Source: JAVSMW01 sp032027005 (GTDB lineage Bacteria > Bacillota > Thermincolia > Thermincolales > UBA2595). Taken from it: a stretch of 64,000 bases of DNA. Made by a program: the position numbers and the translations under genes. Below, in pieces: positions 15,550 to 24,710 of the stretch. Each line of letters opens with the position of its first letter. The stretch's first letter is position 1. The stretch spans positions 135,800 through 199,799 of the forward strand of contig JAVSMW010000007.1 of NCBI GenBank assembly GCA_032027005.1, written 5' to 3'. Below the pieces are notes generated by a model. The model was not told the origin of the DNA. It did not search any database and was given only the letters and a program-made list of their open reading frames with translations.

Positions 15550-16725
15550 CTATCGTCGCAGCAGGGAGTTAGCTATTCCCAGCATTTCGTCAGATGTTCT
15601 GATGGAACGGGAATTCATTTCATAAGCCCTGTTAGCGGTAATCAAATTTACCATTTGTTCAGCTACCTGGACATTAGACATTTCCAGGTGACTTTGCATG
15701 ACTTTATAATTCTGAGCCGGCTGGGCCTGGCCCGAGTTGGCTGTTTCTATATACAGGTTTGCGCCTACTTTCTGCAAGCCCGATGGGTTAACAAATTGCA
15801 CAACATTTAATTTGCCGGTGACCTCGGAGACATTCAGAGCACCATTGTCGTCGACCATTAATGTATCTCCGGCAGAAAATTGCTTCTCACCGGTTATCAA
15901 ATCTGCTGTCACTTCAGGCTCAAGGGGGTACCCCTGTTCGGCAGTTGCCAACCGGCCATCTGCATCGAATTTGAAATTCTTAGTTGTTGTATAACCGACA
16001 TCCCCATTAGGCAGAACCACCTGATAATAACCAACAGGTTTAGGTGTTTCCGCTGCCGGCAGCGGGTTCCCCTCTTCATCAGTCAATCCCTCAGCATTTT
16101 CAGCGTTTAGTTCTGATGTCAGGATGGGGTCTCCGGATGCTTCTGTTGGCGCATAGACCCCCGGTTCCACCAGCTGTAACTCTTTGGGTGAAGAAAATGA
16201 ATACTGCTCCAGTTGAAGCACTGCTTTATCACGATAGACACTTCCCTGGTCATCAAACCGAACTTCCTCTGTACCCTCGGTAAATTTGAGGAATCCGCCG
16301 TCTGTGGCATCTGAGTTAACAAGTCTGCCGTTAACTGTGACCAAAAAGCCGTCCACATCTAATTTAAAGGAGCCATCCCGGGTGTATGCCATAGTCCCAT
16401 CAGGCAGCATGATTTCAAAAAAAGCGTTTCCACTAAGAGCCAGGTCGGTGGTGTTCCCCGTTTCCTGCAGCGGCCCCTGTGAAAAAGACAGGTGGGAAGC
16501 AGCCGGCCGCGAACCGGCCCCAATCTGGAGACCTGCTTCCAAAGTCTGACCGTTTCGGGTGATCCGGCCAGGACTTCTCATTTCAGAATATAACAAATCC
16601 TGAAATTCCACCCGGCTTTCTTTAAAGCCAGGTGTGTTAACATTGGCAATATTGTTAGACACATTGTCAATAGACGCTTGCTGAGCAAGCATCCCTGAGC
16701 TTGCTGACCATAACGCTTGTAACAT
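15550..16725 (-). CDS. flhP: Flagellar hook-basal body rod protein FlhP (FlgG-like)
   Basis: Distal-rod/hook-basal-body protein. The N-terminus MLQALWSASSGMLAQQASID and NVSNNIANVNTPGFK is the flagellar rod signature; the C-terminus NVQVAEQMVNLITANRAYE and a last helix ending in SLLRR match FlgG. At 391 residues it is about 120 residues longer than usual FlgG/FlhP; the extra material lies in the middle (roughly residues 130-290), is acidic and Gly/Pro-rich, and is probably an exposed domain. GGGAGG lies 7 bases before ATG 16725; an upstream extension to 16803 is Arg-rich and non-homologous. Order spoIIID-mbl-flhO-flhP matches B. subtilis. Confidence 0.92.
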   Translation of the reverse strand: MLQALWSASSGMLAQQASIDNVSNNIANVNTPGFKESRVEFQDLLYSEMRSPGRITRNGQTLEAGLQIGAGSRPAASHLSFSQGPLQETGNTTDLALSGNAFFEIMLPDGTMAYTRDGSFKLDVDGFLVTVNGRLVNSDATDGGFLKFTEGTEEVRFDDQGSVYRDKAVLQLEQYSFSSPKELQLVEPGVYAPTEASGDPILTSELNAENAEGLTDEEGNPLPAAETPKPVGYYQVVLPNGDVGYTTTKNFKFDADGRLATAEQGYPLEPEVTADLITGEKQFSAGDTLMVDDNGALNVSEVTGKLNVVQFVNPSGLQKVGANLYIETANSGQAQPAQNYKVMQSHLEMSNVQVAEQMVNLITANRAYEMNSRSIRTSDEMLGIANSLLRR

Positions 16726-16750
16726 AGCTTTTCCTCCCATAGTCAGTTCT

Positions 16751-16772
16751 GCCGCCTCGATCGATCGGCGGC
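16751..16772 (-). other. Hairpin in the flhO-flhP gap
   Basis: Perfect GCCGCC / GGCGGC stem around a self-complementary ten-base loop, located 26 bases before the flhP start codon and followed by no T tract. It could influence flhP translation or mRNA processing; no function is shown. Confidence 0.45.
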
Positions 16773-16835
16773 GAGAGGCTTCCGCGCTGCGGTCCGGCCT
16801 CAATGGGGTTTTAAAACAACCCGTGCTCTATGGCA

Positions 16836-17594
16836 TTACTTTACGGTACCAACCTCCACAGCCTGGGCCAGGCTCTGATCCAGAGCTGTAACAACTTTTT
16901 GATTTGCTTCGTAGGCCCGGGCAATCGTAATCATGTTGACCATTTCATGGACCGGATTAACATTGGATATTTCTAAAAACTTCTGTCTGACCTGCCCCAC
17001 TGTTCCACCAACTTGTCCGCCGGTAAACAATGAATCCCCGACCTTGGCCAACGCGGCTTTATTGACAATAGACACTATCCTCAGCGCGGCAGCCGGTTCG
17101 TCGCCCCCATCCACAAAGATATTGCCTGCCTCGTCAACGCGGACATCGCTGACATTCCCGATTTGGATGGGCCCAGCTTGTCCTAGTACGTAATCCCCCT
17201 GGGAATTAACCAGATAGCCCTGGCTGTCAATAGTGAAAGCCCCATTGCGGGTATAAAAAATACCTCGCTGGTTTTGCACTGTGAAATAGCCTTCCCCCTC
17301 AATAGCTAAATCAAAATTACTTGAGGTTTCCATGAACTGTCCCTGTTCATGGGATGTTATAATTTCATCAACAATGGCACCGGTTCCCAGGGTTCCAATA
17401 TTCACCTGCGGCTGGGGGTCAGTTTTCTTCTGGTCATTGATTCTTTGAATCAGAACTTCCGGAAAAGATTTAAAAACAGTAACGTCTTTTTTGTAGCCGG
17501 TAGTGTTGATATTTGCCAAGTTATTTGCAGTAACATCGTTTCTCATTGATTCGGCCAGCATTCCCGAGGCAGAAGTGAACAGTCCTCTGATCAA
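16836..17594 (-). CDS. flhO: Flagellar hook-basal body rod protein FlhO (FlgF/G-like)
   Basis: A 252-residue rod protein. N-terminus IRGLFTSASGMLAESMRND and ANNLANINTTGYKKD; C-terminus ISNVNPVHEMVNMITIARAY with the last amphipathic helix, both typical of the FlgF/FlgG/FlhO family and exported by the flagellar apparatus. It is immediately downstream of mbl (12-base gap) and upstream of flhP, as in B. subtilis. Normal length for the family. Confidence 0.93.
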   Translation of the reverse strand: MIRGLFTSASGMLAESMRNDVTANNLANINTTGYKKDVTVFKSFPEVLIQRINDQKKTDPQPQVNIGTLGTGAIVDEIITSHEQGQFMETSSNFDLAIEGEGYFTVQNQRGIFYTRNGAFTIDSQGYLVNSQGDYVLGQAGPIQIGNVSDVRVDEAGNIFVDGGDEPAAALRIVSIVNKAALAKVGDSLFTGGQVGGTVGQVRQKFLEISNVNPVHEMVNMITIARAYEANQKVVTALDQSLAQAVEVGTVK

Positions 17595-17605
17595 ACAATC
17601 ACCTC

Positions 17606-18634
17606 CTAAATAACTTTCTTCGCCATTTTATTGGTTTCAGGCAGTACACCAATCATCGATAACGCTTTACCCGTCCCCAGCGCCACACAGGACAAAGGAT
17701 CATCTGCCACATAGACAGGCAGGGACGTTTCCCGGCTGATTAAGGTATCCAGCCCGTTTAATAAGGCTCCTCCCCCTGTCATGACTATCCCTTTATTTAT
17801 AATATCTGCCGACAATTCCGGCGGGGTTTTCTCCAGAACTTCCTTAACTGCTCCAACCACGGCTTCCACAGGCTCCTGCATGGCCTCATATAATTGCTCA
17901 CTGGTAATAGTTACTGATTTAGGGAGACCGGAAACAAGGTCACGGCCCCGGATATCCATTGACGGATTTTCTTTCTTACCCTGGCAATAGGCTGAGCCAA
18001 TATTTATTTTCAGTTCCTCGGCAGTCCTCTCGCCAATCATTAGATTGAATTCACGCCTGATAAATCTGACAATGGCCTCATCAAATTTATCTCCCCCGAC
18101 TCGCAAAGAGGCACTGGCAACTATACCTCCCAGTGAAAGGACCGCTACATCAGTGGTACCTCCACCTATATCCACAACCATGCTGCCACTTGGTTCGGAA
18201 ATGTCTAGCCCGGCACCCAATGCAGCAGCAAGAGGCTCCTCAATAAGATGGGCTTGTCTTGCACCTGCCTGCAAAGCAGCCTGCCGGACAGCTCTCTCTT
18301 CCACGCCGGTAACTCCCGAGGGGATGCATACCATAATCCGTGGACGAAAAAAGAAACTGCGACCGCAGGCTTTTGTGATAAAATACCGAAGCATTTTTTC
18401 GGTTACATCATAATCCGCAATTACGCCCTCCCTTAAAGGGCGGGTAGCTATGATATTCCCCGGGGTTCGACCAAGCATGCGCCTGGCTTCCTCACCAAGA
18501 GCAATAACTTTGCTGGTGTCTTTTTCCATCGCCACAACCGAGGGTTCTCTGAGAACAATTCCCCGTCCTTTTACGTAAACCAAAACACTGGCTGTCCCCA
18601 AATCCACTCCGATATCTGTGCCAAACCAAAACAT
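17606..18634 (-). CDS. mbl: Rod-shape determining actin homologue Mbl/MreB
   Basis: Bacterial actin that organises lateral cell-wall synthesis. The 342-residue protein has phosphate-1 GVDLGTASVLVYVKG, phosphate-2 MVVDIGGGTTDVAVLS and the adenosine motif GIVMTGGGALLNGLD. Location between spoIIID and flhO identifies it as Mbl rather than MreB (no mreCD nearby). Expected to polymerise at the inner face of the membrane. Confidence 0.94.
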   Translation of the reverse strand: MFWFGTDIGVDLGTASVLVYVKGRGIVLREPSVVAMEKDTSKVIALGEEARRMLGRTPGNIIATRPLREGVIADYDVTEKMLRYFITKACGRSFFFRPRIMVCIPSGVTGVEERAVRQAALQAGARQAHLIEEPLAAALGAGLDISEPSGSMVVDIGGGTTDVAVLSLGGIVASASLRVGGDKFDEAIVRFIRREFNLMIGERTAEELKINIGSAYCQGKKENPSMDIRGRDLVSGLPKSVTITSEQLYEAMQEPVEAVVGAVKEVLEKTPPELSADIINKGIVMTGGGALLNGLDTLISRETSLPVYVADDPLSCVALGTGKALSMIGVLPETNKMAKKVI

Positions 18635-18757
18635 CTAGCTTTCCCCTTTCCGGCTATGTCAAAAAACACCCCAAAATTACATACAAACTGTCATAAAGAC
18701 CATAATTTGCTAACTTTATTATTCTACCCTTTAGGGGAAATTCCTCTTTTTTTAATC

Positions 18758-19012
18758 CTATTCTGCCATTTCCTGATATTTTTTTCGGGTTGCCTCGCCG
18801 CCACGCAGGTGACGTTCGGCTTTATTAAATTCTAGGATATCCTTAATTTGGTTGGCCGTTTTTTTGTTTATACTGGGCAGCCTCTCGGTTATATCTTTAT
18901 GCACGGTACTTTTACTGACACCGAAGACTATTGCCGCCTGTCTTACTGTGGCCTTGGATTCAAGGATATAGGAACTGATATCGAGCACACGTCTTCTAAT
19001 GTAATCTTGCAT
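18758..19012 (-). CDS. spoIIID: Sporulation transcription regulator SpoIIID
   Basis: An 84-residue DNA-binding protein active in the mother cell. MQDYIRRRVLDISSYILE, TVRQAAIVFGVSKSTVHKD and RGGEATRKKYQ match SpoIIID over its full length, including the helix-turn-helix (about 22-42) and the basic C-terminal helix. It starts at ATG 19012 after GGGGGG-type purines, lies between spoIID and mbl, and marks the organism as a spore former. Confidence 0.96.
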   Translation of the reverse strand: MQDYIRRRVLDISSYILESKATVRQAAIVFGVSKSTVHKDITERLPSINKKTANQIKDILEFNKAERHLRGGEATRKKYQEMAE

Positions 19013-19094
19013 CTGTTTACCCCCCCTTGATTACTAATAAATATATATGCGGAGGAGTTGAATAAATGCGCAAAATCCCTTTAACCAAATATCT

Positions 19095-20072
19095 TTACTT
19101 CATTTTCTGTATCTGAACTCCGGTGTAATAATGAGAAATTATTGCCTTATAATCACTGCCGGCCATGGCCATCCCATTGGCCCCATACTGACAGAGACCG
19201 ACGGCATGGCCTTTGCCGGTGGATTTAATTGTCAGTTCTGTCCCTGACTGCTGCCATTCAATTAGAGTGGACGTGAGTCCCAGTACTTCACGCAGGCGCC
19301 TTCCTGTAACAACCTGCCCCAAGATGCTGGCTTCCATGATTCTTCCCCTGGCACTTGTCTTCAGAGCTTCCAGAATGGGCTTTCCCGTTAGTTCTGCCCC
19401 TGTGGAAGCCTGGATGCCTGCTGCTTCCAATTTAGCGGCCAATTCACTCCAATCTGTTTTAACTGTAAAAACCTGGTCGTCAGCCTTATATTCCAGGCGG
19501 CAATCAACACCTCTCAAATATGGTACAGCTGCGGCCCATACATCCTCGGAATTTTCTGTGCCCCTGCCTCCGCATGAACCGTGATACACTGGGTCAATCG
19601 GTACATTATTGAAGGTGATTACCAGTCCCTGGGTAGCTTTTACAGCCCGCATTATTTTATTTAGATACAGAATGTATTTCAACGATCCCCATCTTTGTTT
19701 CATTTCCTGGTCATCAATCCAGGCCTGATCATGTGTAGGGTCATTGCACAGCTCGGCTTCCGGATGAACATCTGCCGGCTTGGCTCCATAGGCAAGCAGC
19801 CGTTTCACGGTATAGGTTCTGGCTGCTATGGCCTGCGCTTTTAATGCTTCTTCCTCAAATTCCGCCGGCATTTCAGCGGCCACTACCCCTACAATGTATT
19901 CTTCCAATGGCAAGGTGCTAACCTGACCTGTCTCTACATTCAGGAGCTTTACCTCCGGCCCGACTGCCAACTCCCTGGACGGGTCAGGAGAATAACCTTT
20001 AAATACCCACAAAGGAATACCCAATACAAGCGCACACACAATAATTAGAGAGATAAGAATGGCTTTTCTCAT
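19095..20072 (-). CDS. spoIID: Stage II sporulation protein D (lytic transglycosylase)
   Basis: Peptidoglycan-degrading enzyme for forespore engulfment. The 325-residue protein has a signal-anchor helix (about 3-25), then the SpoIID signature LEEYIVGVVAAEMPAEF, LKAQAIAARTYTVK and, near the C-terminus, KSTGKGHAVGLCQYGANGMA. VYHGSCGGRGTENSEDVW supplies the conserved Cys-containing loop. ATG 20072 has GGAGG 5 bases upstream; an earlier ATG at 20105 lacks this. Located between murA and spoIIID as in B. subtilis. In that species it is SigE-dependent; I did not find a convincing SigE promoter here. Confidence 0.94.
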   Translation of the reverse strand: MRKAILISLIIVCALVLGIPLWVFKGYSPDPSRELAVGPEVKLLNVETGQVSTLPLEEYIVGVVAAEMPAEFEEEALKAQAIAARTYTVKRLLAYGAKPADVHPEAELCNDPTHDQAWIDDQEMKQRWGSLKYILYLNKIMRAVKATQGLVITFNNVPIDPVYHGSCGGRGTENSEDVWAAAVPYLRGVDCRLEYKADDQVFTVKTDWSELAAKLEAAGIQASTGAELTGKPILEALKTSARGRIMEASILGQVVTGRRLREVLGLTSTLIEWQQSGTELTIKSTGKGHAVGLCQYGANGMAMAGSDYKAIISHYYTGVQIQKMK

Positions 20073-20143
20073 GTCCACCTCCACTTTTTTGACAAATGAC
20101 AGCACAAAGTGACATAACTGTCTTCAGCTTTATAATAGATATG

Positions 20144-20173
20144 AAAAAAACATGGTCCTCAGACCATGTTTTT
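20144..20173 (-). terminator. Terminator after murA
   Basis: Perfect stem ACATGGTC / GACCATGT with a CTCA loop and A/T tracts on both sides. It separates murA from spoIID, so spoIID should have its own promoter. Confidence 0.9.
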
Positions 20174-20191
20174 ATAAACGGTTTATTTACT

Positions 20192-21463
20192 TTAGCAAAC
20201 GGCTTTGTCGGCTTTAACTCTTTTGATGTCAGCACCAAGTTCGCAAAGTTTTGTTTCCAGGTTTTCGTAACCCCTGTCAATATGATGAATCAGACTTATC
20301 TCGGTTTCGCCTTTGGCAGCCAGCCCGGCCAGGATCAAAGCAGCCCCGCCCCGCAGGTCTGTGGCCTGTACCCGGGCGCCGTGTAGCTCCCTGACGCCAT
20401 TCACCACCGCAACTCTGCCGTTAACGTTAATATCTGCCCCCATCCTGGCCAGCTCCTCTGTATGCATAAACCGGTTTTCGAATACTGTTTCTACTATTAC
20501 GCTGGTTCCCCTGGCCTTAGTTAACAATGAAGTCATCTGGGCCTGCATATCAGTGGGAAACCCCGGGTAGGGCAGAGTCTGAATATTAGCCGGCAGTATT
20601 TTGTCAACACCAATTACCCTAACGCCGCTGCCTTCACTCTGCACTTTGGCACCGACTTCTTCGATTTTAGCTATGACTGGTTTGAGGTGGTCAGTGATAA
20701 CATTATCAATGTATACATCACCGCCGGTGATAGCTGCGGCAACCATATAGGTGCCTGCTTCAACCCTGTCCGGGATAATATTGTGGTCTGCGCCCCGCAA
20801 AGCCGAAACCCCTTCTACTGTTACCAGATTAGTCCCGGCACCGCTGACACGGCCTCCCATGGCATTCAGAAAATTTGCCAGATCTACTATTTCAGGCTCC
20901 TCCGCTGCATTTTCGATGTACGTCACTCCATCAGCCAAGGAGGCTGCCAGCATAATATTTTCTGTGGCCCCGACACTGGGAAAATCAAGATAAACCGGGG
21001 CACCTCTTAGCCTGCCCTTGACCCTTGCATCAACATAACCGTTTTCCTTTGTTATTTTGGCACCCAGAGCGGCGAAGCCCTTAAGATGCAAATCTATGGG
21101 TCTGGTGCCAATTTTGCAGCCCCCAGGCAGAGAAACTTTAGTCCGGCCGAATCTGGCCAACAATGGCCCCATAATTAGAAATGAGGCTCTCATTTTACTA
21201 ACACATTCATATGGAGCCTCTAAGTTGTTCAGTCTTTTGGCGGATACTATGAGACTATCCCCGTCCCATTCAGTCTTAGCACCGATAAATTTAATTAGGT
21301 CCACAATAGTGGCGACGTCAGCCAACCAAGGTACGCCTCTTAAGCGGCATGTGTCGTCTGCCAAAAGTGCTGCAGCGATAATAGGTAAAACAGAATTCTT
21401 TGCTCCGCTTACACGAACAGTACCTGTCAAAGGCACTCCACCCCGGATGACCAATTTTTCCAC
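20192..21463 (-). CDS. murA: UDP-N-acetylglucosamine 1-carboxyvinyltransferase
   Basis: First committed step of peptidoglycan synthesis: transfers enolpyruvate from PEP to UDP-GlcNAc in the cytoplasm. The 423-residue protein keeps SGAKNSVLPIIAAALLA, the catalytic-cysteine loop PGGCKIGTRPIDLH (Cys near 115, the fosfomycin target) and YPGFPTDMQAQMTSL. Own promoter upstream and terminator downstream. Position between the atp operon and spoIID is the murAA location of B. subtilis. Confidence 0.96.
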   Translation of the reverse strand: MEKLVIRGGVPLTGTVRVSGAKNSVLPIIAAALLADDTCRLRGVPWLADVATIVDLIKFIGAKTEWDGDSLIVSAKRLNNLEAPYECVSKMRASFLIMGPLLARFGRTKVSLPGGCKIGTRPIDLHLKGFAALGAKITKENGYVDARVKGRLRGAPVYLDFPSVGATENIMLAASLADGVTYIENAAEEPEIVDLANFLNAMGGRVSGAGTNLVTVEGVSALRGADHNIIPDRVEAGTYMVAAAITGGDVYIDNVITDHLKPVIAKIEEVGAKVQSEGSGVRVIGVDKILPANIQTLPYPGFPTDMQAQMTSLLTKARGTSVIVETVFENRFMHTEELARMGADINVNGRVAVVNGVRELHGARVQATDLRGGAALILAGLAAKGETEISLIHHIDRGYENLETKLCELGADIKRVKADKAVC

Positions 21464-21586
21464 AAAATTTCCCCCTATTTAGTGATAAGTACAGAAAGGC
21501 ATTTATTAGTATTCATTACTAACTGTTGGGGACCCAGAATAAACTAAATTTTGTTTACTATCAAAATATACCTCAAAACAATATTT

Positions 21587-21615
21587 ATATTAACTGACTT
21601 TTCGCCTAATGTCAA
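21587..21615 (-). promoter_or_regulatory. SigA-type promoter of murA
   Basis: Minus-strand perfect -35 TTGACA (21610-21615), 17-base spacer, -10 TAATAT (21587-21592). The predicted mRNA would have about a 115-base leader before murA. Confidence 0.75.
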
Positions 21616-21902
21616 CTGTATACGGACATTCACAAGTCCCCCAGTAATACTTACCAAATCCTTCATTACCAGTATTTTCACCTTTTAGGCGGTAGTTATG
21701 GAAACCATTTAACCAATGCCTTCGTTCACCTCCGGTGGACTTATATCACTGCTAAAGCAGGTGAAGCTATTAAAATAGACGCAAAAAATGTCATAATAAA
21801 CAATACGATGTCAGAAATTCTTTTCGTACCCAAAATGCACCATTAGAAGAATTTTTTTAAAAATTTTTTAATATTTTTTAGAATTTTTTCTAGTTTATAA
21901 AA
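21616..21902. other. Intergenic region between atpC and murA with no gene
   Basis: About 290 bases between the murA promoter and the atp terminator. It contains imperfect inverted patches (CACCTCCGGTG near 21728-21738 and a related AAAGCAGGTG near 21754) and a very A+T-rich stretch (21847-21900). I see no convincing gene in it. Confidence 0.5.
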
Positions 21903-21936
21903 AAGGGACGGTCTCTTATAAATGAGACTGTCCCTT
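21903..21936 (-). terminator. Terminator of the ATP synthase operon
   Basis: Thirteen-base stem AAGGGACxGTCTC / GAGACxGTCCCTT with an internal mismatch, followed on the minus strand by a T-rich tail. It lies 25 bases after the atpC stop. Confidence 0.9.
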
Positions 21937-21960
21937 CAAACTCAGCAACTATTTTTTCAC

Positions 21961-22365
21961 TTAATGGCCGGAAGCTTTTATCCTGGTAATGGCCCGGCGC
22001 AAGGCATATTCAGCCCGGGCTACATCTACGTCGGCTGAGCGGTTGGCCAGACGCTGCTGAGCACGTTCCTGGGCCGCCCTGGCCCTGTCAATATCGATTT
22101 CATTTCCTCGTTCCGCAGAGTCGGCCAGAAGTACCACTTTGTTCTGGTTAACTTCCATAAAGCCGCCGCTGACAGCGAACTTAATTTCATTGTTTCCGGC
22201 AACTACCTTAATAATCCCGATGTCTACACCGGCAACAATCGGAGCATGATTTGGCAGAATGCCGAGATAGCCCTCAACACCCGGAACAACCACGAAATCA
22301 GCCGGCTCACTGAAAACCTCACGCTCCGGCGTAACTATTTCCACCGTGATGTTCTTGTCGGCCAT
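21961..22365 (-). CDS. atpC: F1Fo ATP synthase subunit epsilon
   Basis: Central-stalk epsilon subunit that couples and inhibits F1. The N-terminal beta-sandwich shows VEIVTPEREVFSEPADFVVVPG and GYLGILPNHAPIV; the C-terminal helical hairpin has RARAAQERAQQRLA. I prefer ATG 22365 (134 residues), with purines of the atpD end as the ribosome site; GTG 22374 is also in frame and would overlap atpD. Last gene of the operon. Confidence 0.95.
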   Translation of the reverse strand: MADKNITVEIVTPEREVFSEPADFVVVPGVEGYLGILPNHAPIVAGVDIGIIKVVAGNNEIKFAVSGGFMEVNQNKVVLLADSAERGNEIDIDRARAAQERAQQRLANRSADVDVARAEYALRRAITRIKASGH

Positions 22366-22366
22366 A

Positions 22367-23791
22367 TTACTCACTTCCCTCTAACTCTTTGGCCCGGGCA
22401 ACTACTTCGTCAATAGTCCCAACCATTAGGAAGGCGTGTTCGGGAATTTCATCATGCTTCCCATCGAGAATTTCCTTGAACCCACGAACACTCTCTTTTA
22501 AAGGCACATATTTGCCTGGTGTACCGGTAAAGTTTTCAGCAACAAAGAAGGGCTGTGACAGGAATCTCTGAATCTTCCTGGCCCGGGCCACTGTAATTTT
22601 GTCTTCGTCAGATAATTCATCCATACCAAGAATCGCAATGATATCCTGGAGTTCTTTGTATCTCTGAAGCACACCCTGAACTGCCCGGGCTACCTCATAA
22701 TGTTCCTGTCCTACAACATTGGGGTCGAGAACCCGGGATGATGAGTCAAGAGGGTCTACCGCCGGATAAATACCCAACTCAGCAATCTGACGGGAAAGCA
22801 CCGTAGTCGCATCAAGGTGCGCAAAGGCAGTAGCCGGAGCAGGGTCAGTCAAGTCGTCCGCAGGTACATAGATAGCCTGAACTGATGTGATTGAACCCTT
22901 TTTGGTAGATGTAATCCGTTCCTGGAGCTGGCCCATCTCTGTAGCAAGGGTAGGCTGGTAACCAACAGCTGAAGGCATCCGGCCTAAGAGCGCGGAGACC
23001 TCGGAACCGGCCTGGGTGAATCGGAAAATGTTATCAATAAACAACAGCACGTCCTGGCCTTCCTCATCACGGAAGAACTCAGCTACAGTCAAACCGGTCA
23101 GACCAACCCGCAGACGGGCACCTGGCGGCTCATTCATTTGGCCGAACACCATGGCAGTTTTATCAATAACACCGGAGTCCTTCATTTCATGATAAAGGTC
23201 ATTACCTTCCCGGGTCCGCTCACCTACACCGGCAAAAACTGAGAAACCGCCGTGCTCATAAGCAATGTTCCGGATAAGCTCCATGATCAGAACTGTTTTA
23301 CCAACACCGGCACCACCAAAGAGACCGATTTTACCGCCCTTGGCATAAGGAGCCAGCAGGTCGACTACCTTGATCCCTGTCTCCAGAATCTCGGTAGCAG
23401 TTTCCTGGTCTTCAAATTTGGGAGCCGGACGGTGAATTGGATAAAAAGTCTCACCTTCGATGGGACCCTTGTTATCAATTGCCTCACCAATAACGTTGAT
23501 CAGCCGGCCTAGAGTTCCCCGACCTACCGGCACGGAAATAGCCGTACCTGTATCGACAGCCTTCATGCCCCGGACAACACCGTCGGTCGAACTCATAGCT
23601 ACTGCACGAACGAGGTTGTTGCCGAGATGCTGCGCAACTTCCAGCACGATGTTCAGCTCTACACTGGACTTAATAGTATCTTGGTCCGCACTGCTAATTT
23701 TAACAGCGTTATATATCGCAGGCAGATTCCCGGGTTCGAACTCAATGTCAACAGCCGGTCCAACTACCTGAACTACTTTACCTACGTTCAT
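22367..23791 (-). CDS. atpD: F1Fo ATP synthase subunit beta
   Basis: Catalytic F1 subunit, 474 residues. Walker A GGAGVGKTVLIMELI, the glutamate of VFAGVGERTREGNDLY, Walker B VLLFIDNIFRF, and the DELSDED (DELSEED) lever are all present. Located between atpG and atpC in the usual order. Confidence 0.97.
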   Translation of the reverse strand: MNVGKVVQVVGPAVDIEFEPGNLPAIYNAVKISSADQDTIKSSVELNIVLEVAQHLGNNLVRAVAMSSTDGVVRGMKAVDTGTAISVPVGRGTLGRLINVIGEAIDNKGPIEGETFYPIHRPAPKFEDQETATEILETGIKVVDLLAPYAKGGKIGLFGGAGVGKTVLIMELIRNIAYEHGGFSVFAGVGERTREGNDLYHEMKDSGVIDKTAMVFGQMNEPPGARLRVGLTGLTVAEFFRDEEGQDVLLFIDNIFRFTQAGSEVSALLGRMPSAVGYQPTLATEMGQLQERITSTKKGSITSVQAIYVPADDLTDPAPATAFAHLDATTVLSRQIAELGIYPAVDPLDSSSRVLDPNVVGQEHYEVARAVQGVLQRYKELQDIIAILGMDELSDEDKITVARARKIQRFLSQPFFVAENFTGTPGKYVPLKESVRGFKEILDGKHDEIPEHAFLMVGTIDEVVARAKELEGSE

Positions 23792-23815
23792 TTAAGCTTT
23801 TTCCCTCCAATCGCA

Positions 23816-24661
23816 TTAATCTAGTGCGTTTGCACCACCGACAATTTCGGAAATTTCTTTGGTAATCGCTGCTTGCCGCGCCCTGTTCAGGGAAAGGGTC
23901 AGTTTATCTATCATCTCCGTAGCATTATCAGTAGCTGAACCCATAGCAGTCATCCTGGCCCCTTGTTCACTGGCCTTAGACTCCAGTAATGCCCTGTATA
24001 TTGTTGTTTCAATATACTTAGGCAACAGCTCAGACAATAACTCCTCCGGAGCTGGTTCATAAATATAGTCAGCCCCTTTGCCGCTATCTTCTGTGGGCGG
24101 TTCAACAGGCAGCAGTTTGATACTGGTCGGGATCTGAGTCATGGCTGACCTGAACTCTGTGAAGATGAGATGAATTTCGTCAAAAGTGCCATTCACATAG
24201 TAGTCAACCAGAATTTGCCCTATTTCCCGGGCTGAACTGAAGGGGATATCCTCCCCCAGACCTACAAACTCGGATTTAATATCAAAACCCCGGCGGCGGA
24301 AAAAGTCACGGCCTTTCCGGCCGATAGCCACCAAGCTACCCGGTTTTTCATGCAGCAGCCGCGCTGTCATTCTGAGCACGTTGGCGTTATAACCCCCGCA
24401 CAAACCACGGTCAGCAGAAATTAATACGTAGCAAATATTTTTCGGATCCCGAACTTCAAGCATTGGGTGACTCACTCCGGAGTTAGTCGATGTCAGGCGT
24501 GCCAGCACCTCTTTGATTTTTCCGGCGAAGGGACGTGCCGCAATTACCCGCTCCTGGGCTCTGCGCAATTTAGCCGCAGCAACCATTTTCATTGCTTTGG
24601 TTATTTGTTGAGTACTTTTTATACTCTTGATCCTGCGTCTTAAATCCCGTGCACTTGCCAT
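23816..24661 (-). CDS. atpG: F1Fo ATP synthase subunit gamma
   Basis: Rotor shaft of F1, 281 residues. N-terminal helix LRRRIKSIKSTQQITKAMKM, middle region ISADRGLCGGYN, and C-terminal helix AMGSATDNATEMIDKLTLSL with RARQAAITKEISEIVGGA are the family signatures. Lies between atpA and atpD. Confidence 0.97.
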   Translation of the reverse strand: MASARDLRRRIKSIKSTQQITKAMKMVAAAKLRRAQERVIAARPFAGKIKEVLARLTSTNSGVSHPMLEVRDPKNICYVLISADRGLCGGYNANVLRMTARLLHEKPGSLVAIGRKGRDFFRRRGFDIKSEFVGLGEDIPFSSAREIGQILVDYYVNGTFDEIHLIFTEFRSAMTQIPTSIKLLPVEPPTEDSGKGADYIYEPAPEELLSELLPKYIETTIYRALLESKASEQGARMTAMGSATDNATEMIDKLTLSLNRARQAAITKEISEIVGGANALD

Positions 24662-24710
24662 GTTGATTTCTCACCACCTTTACTCAGTGTCTGCAATAGC
24701 AAACCTTTGA

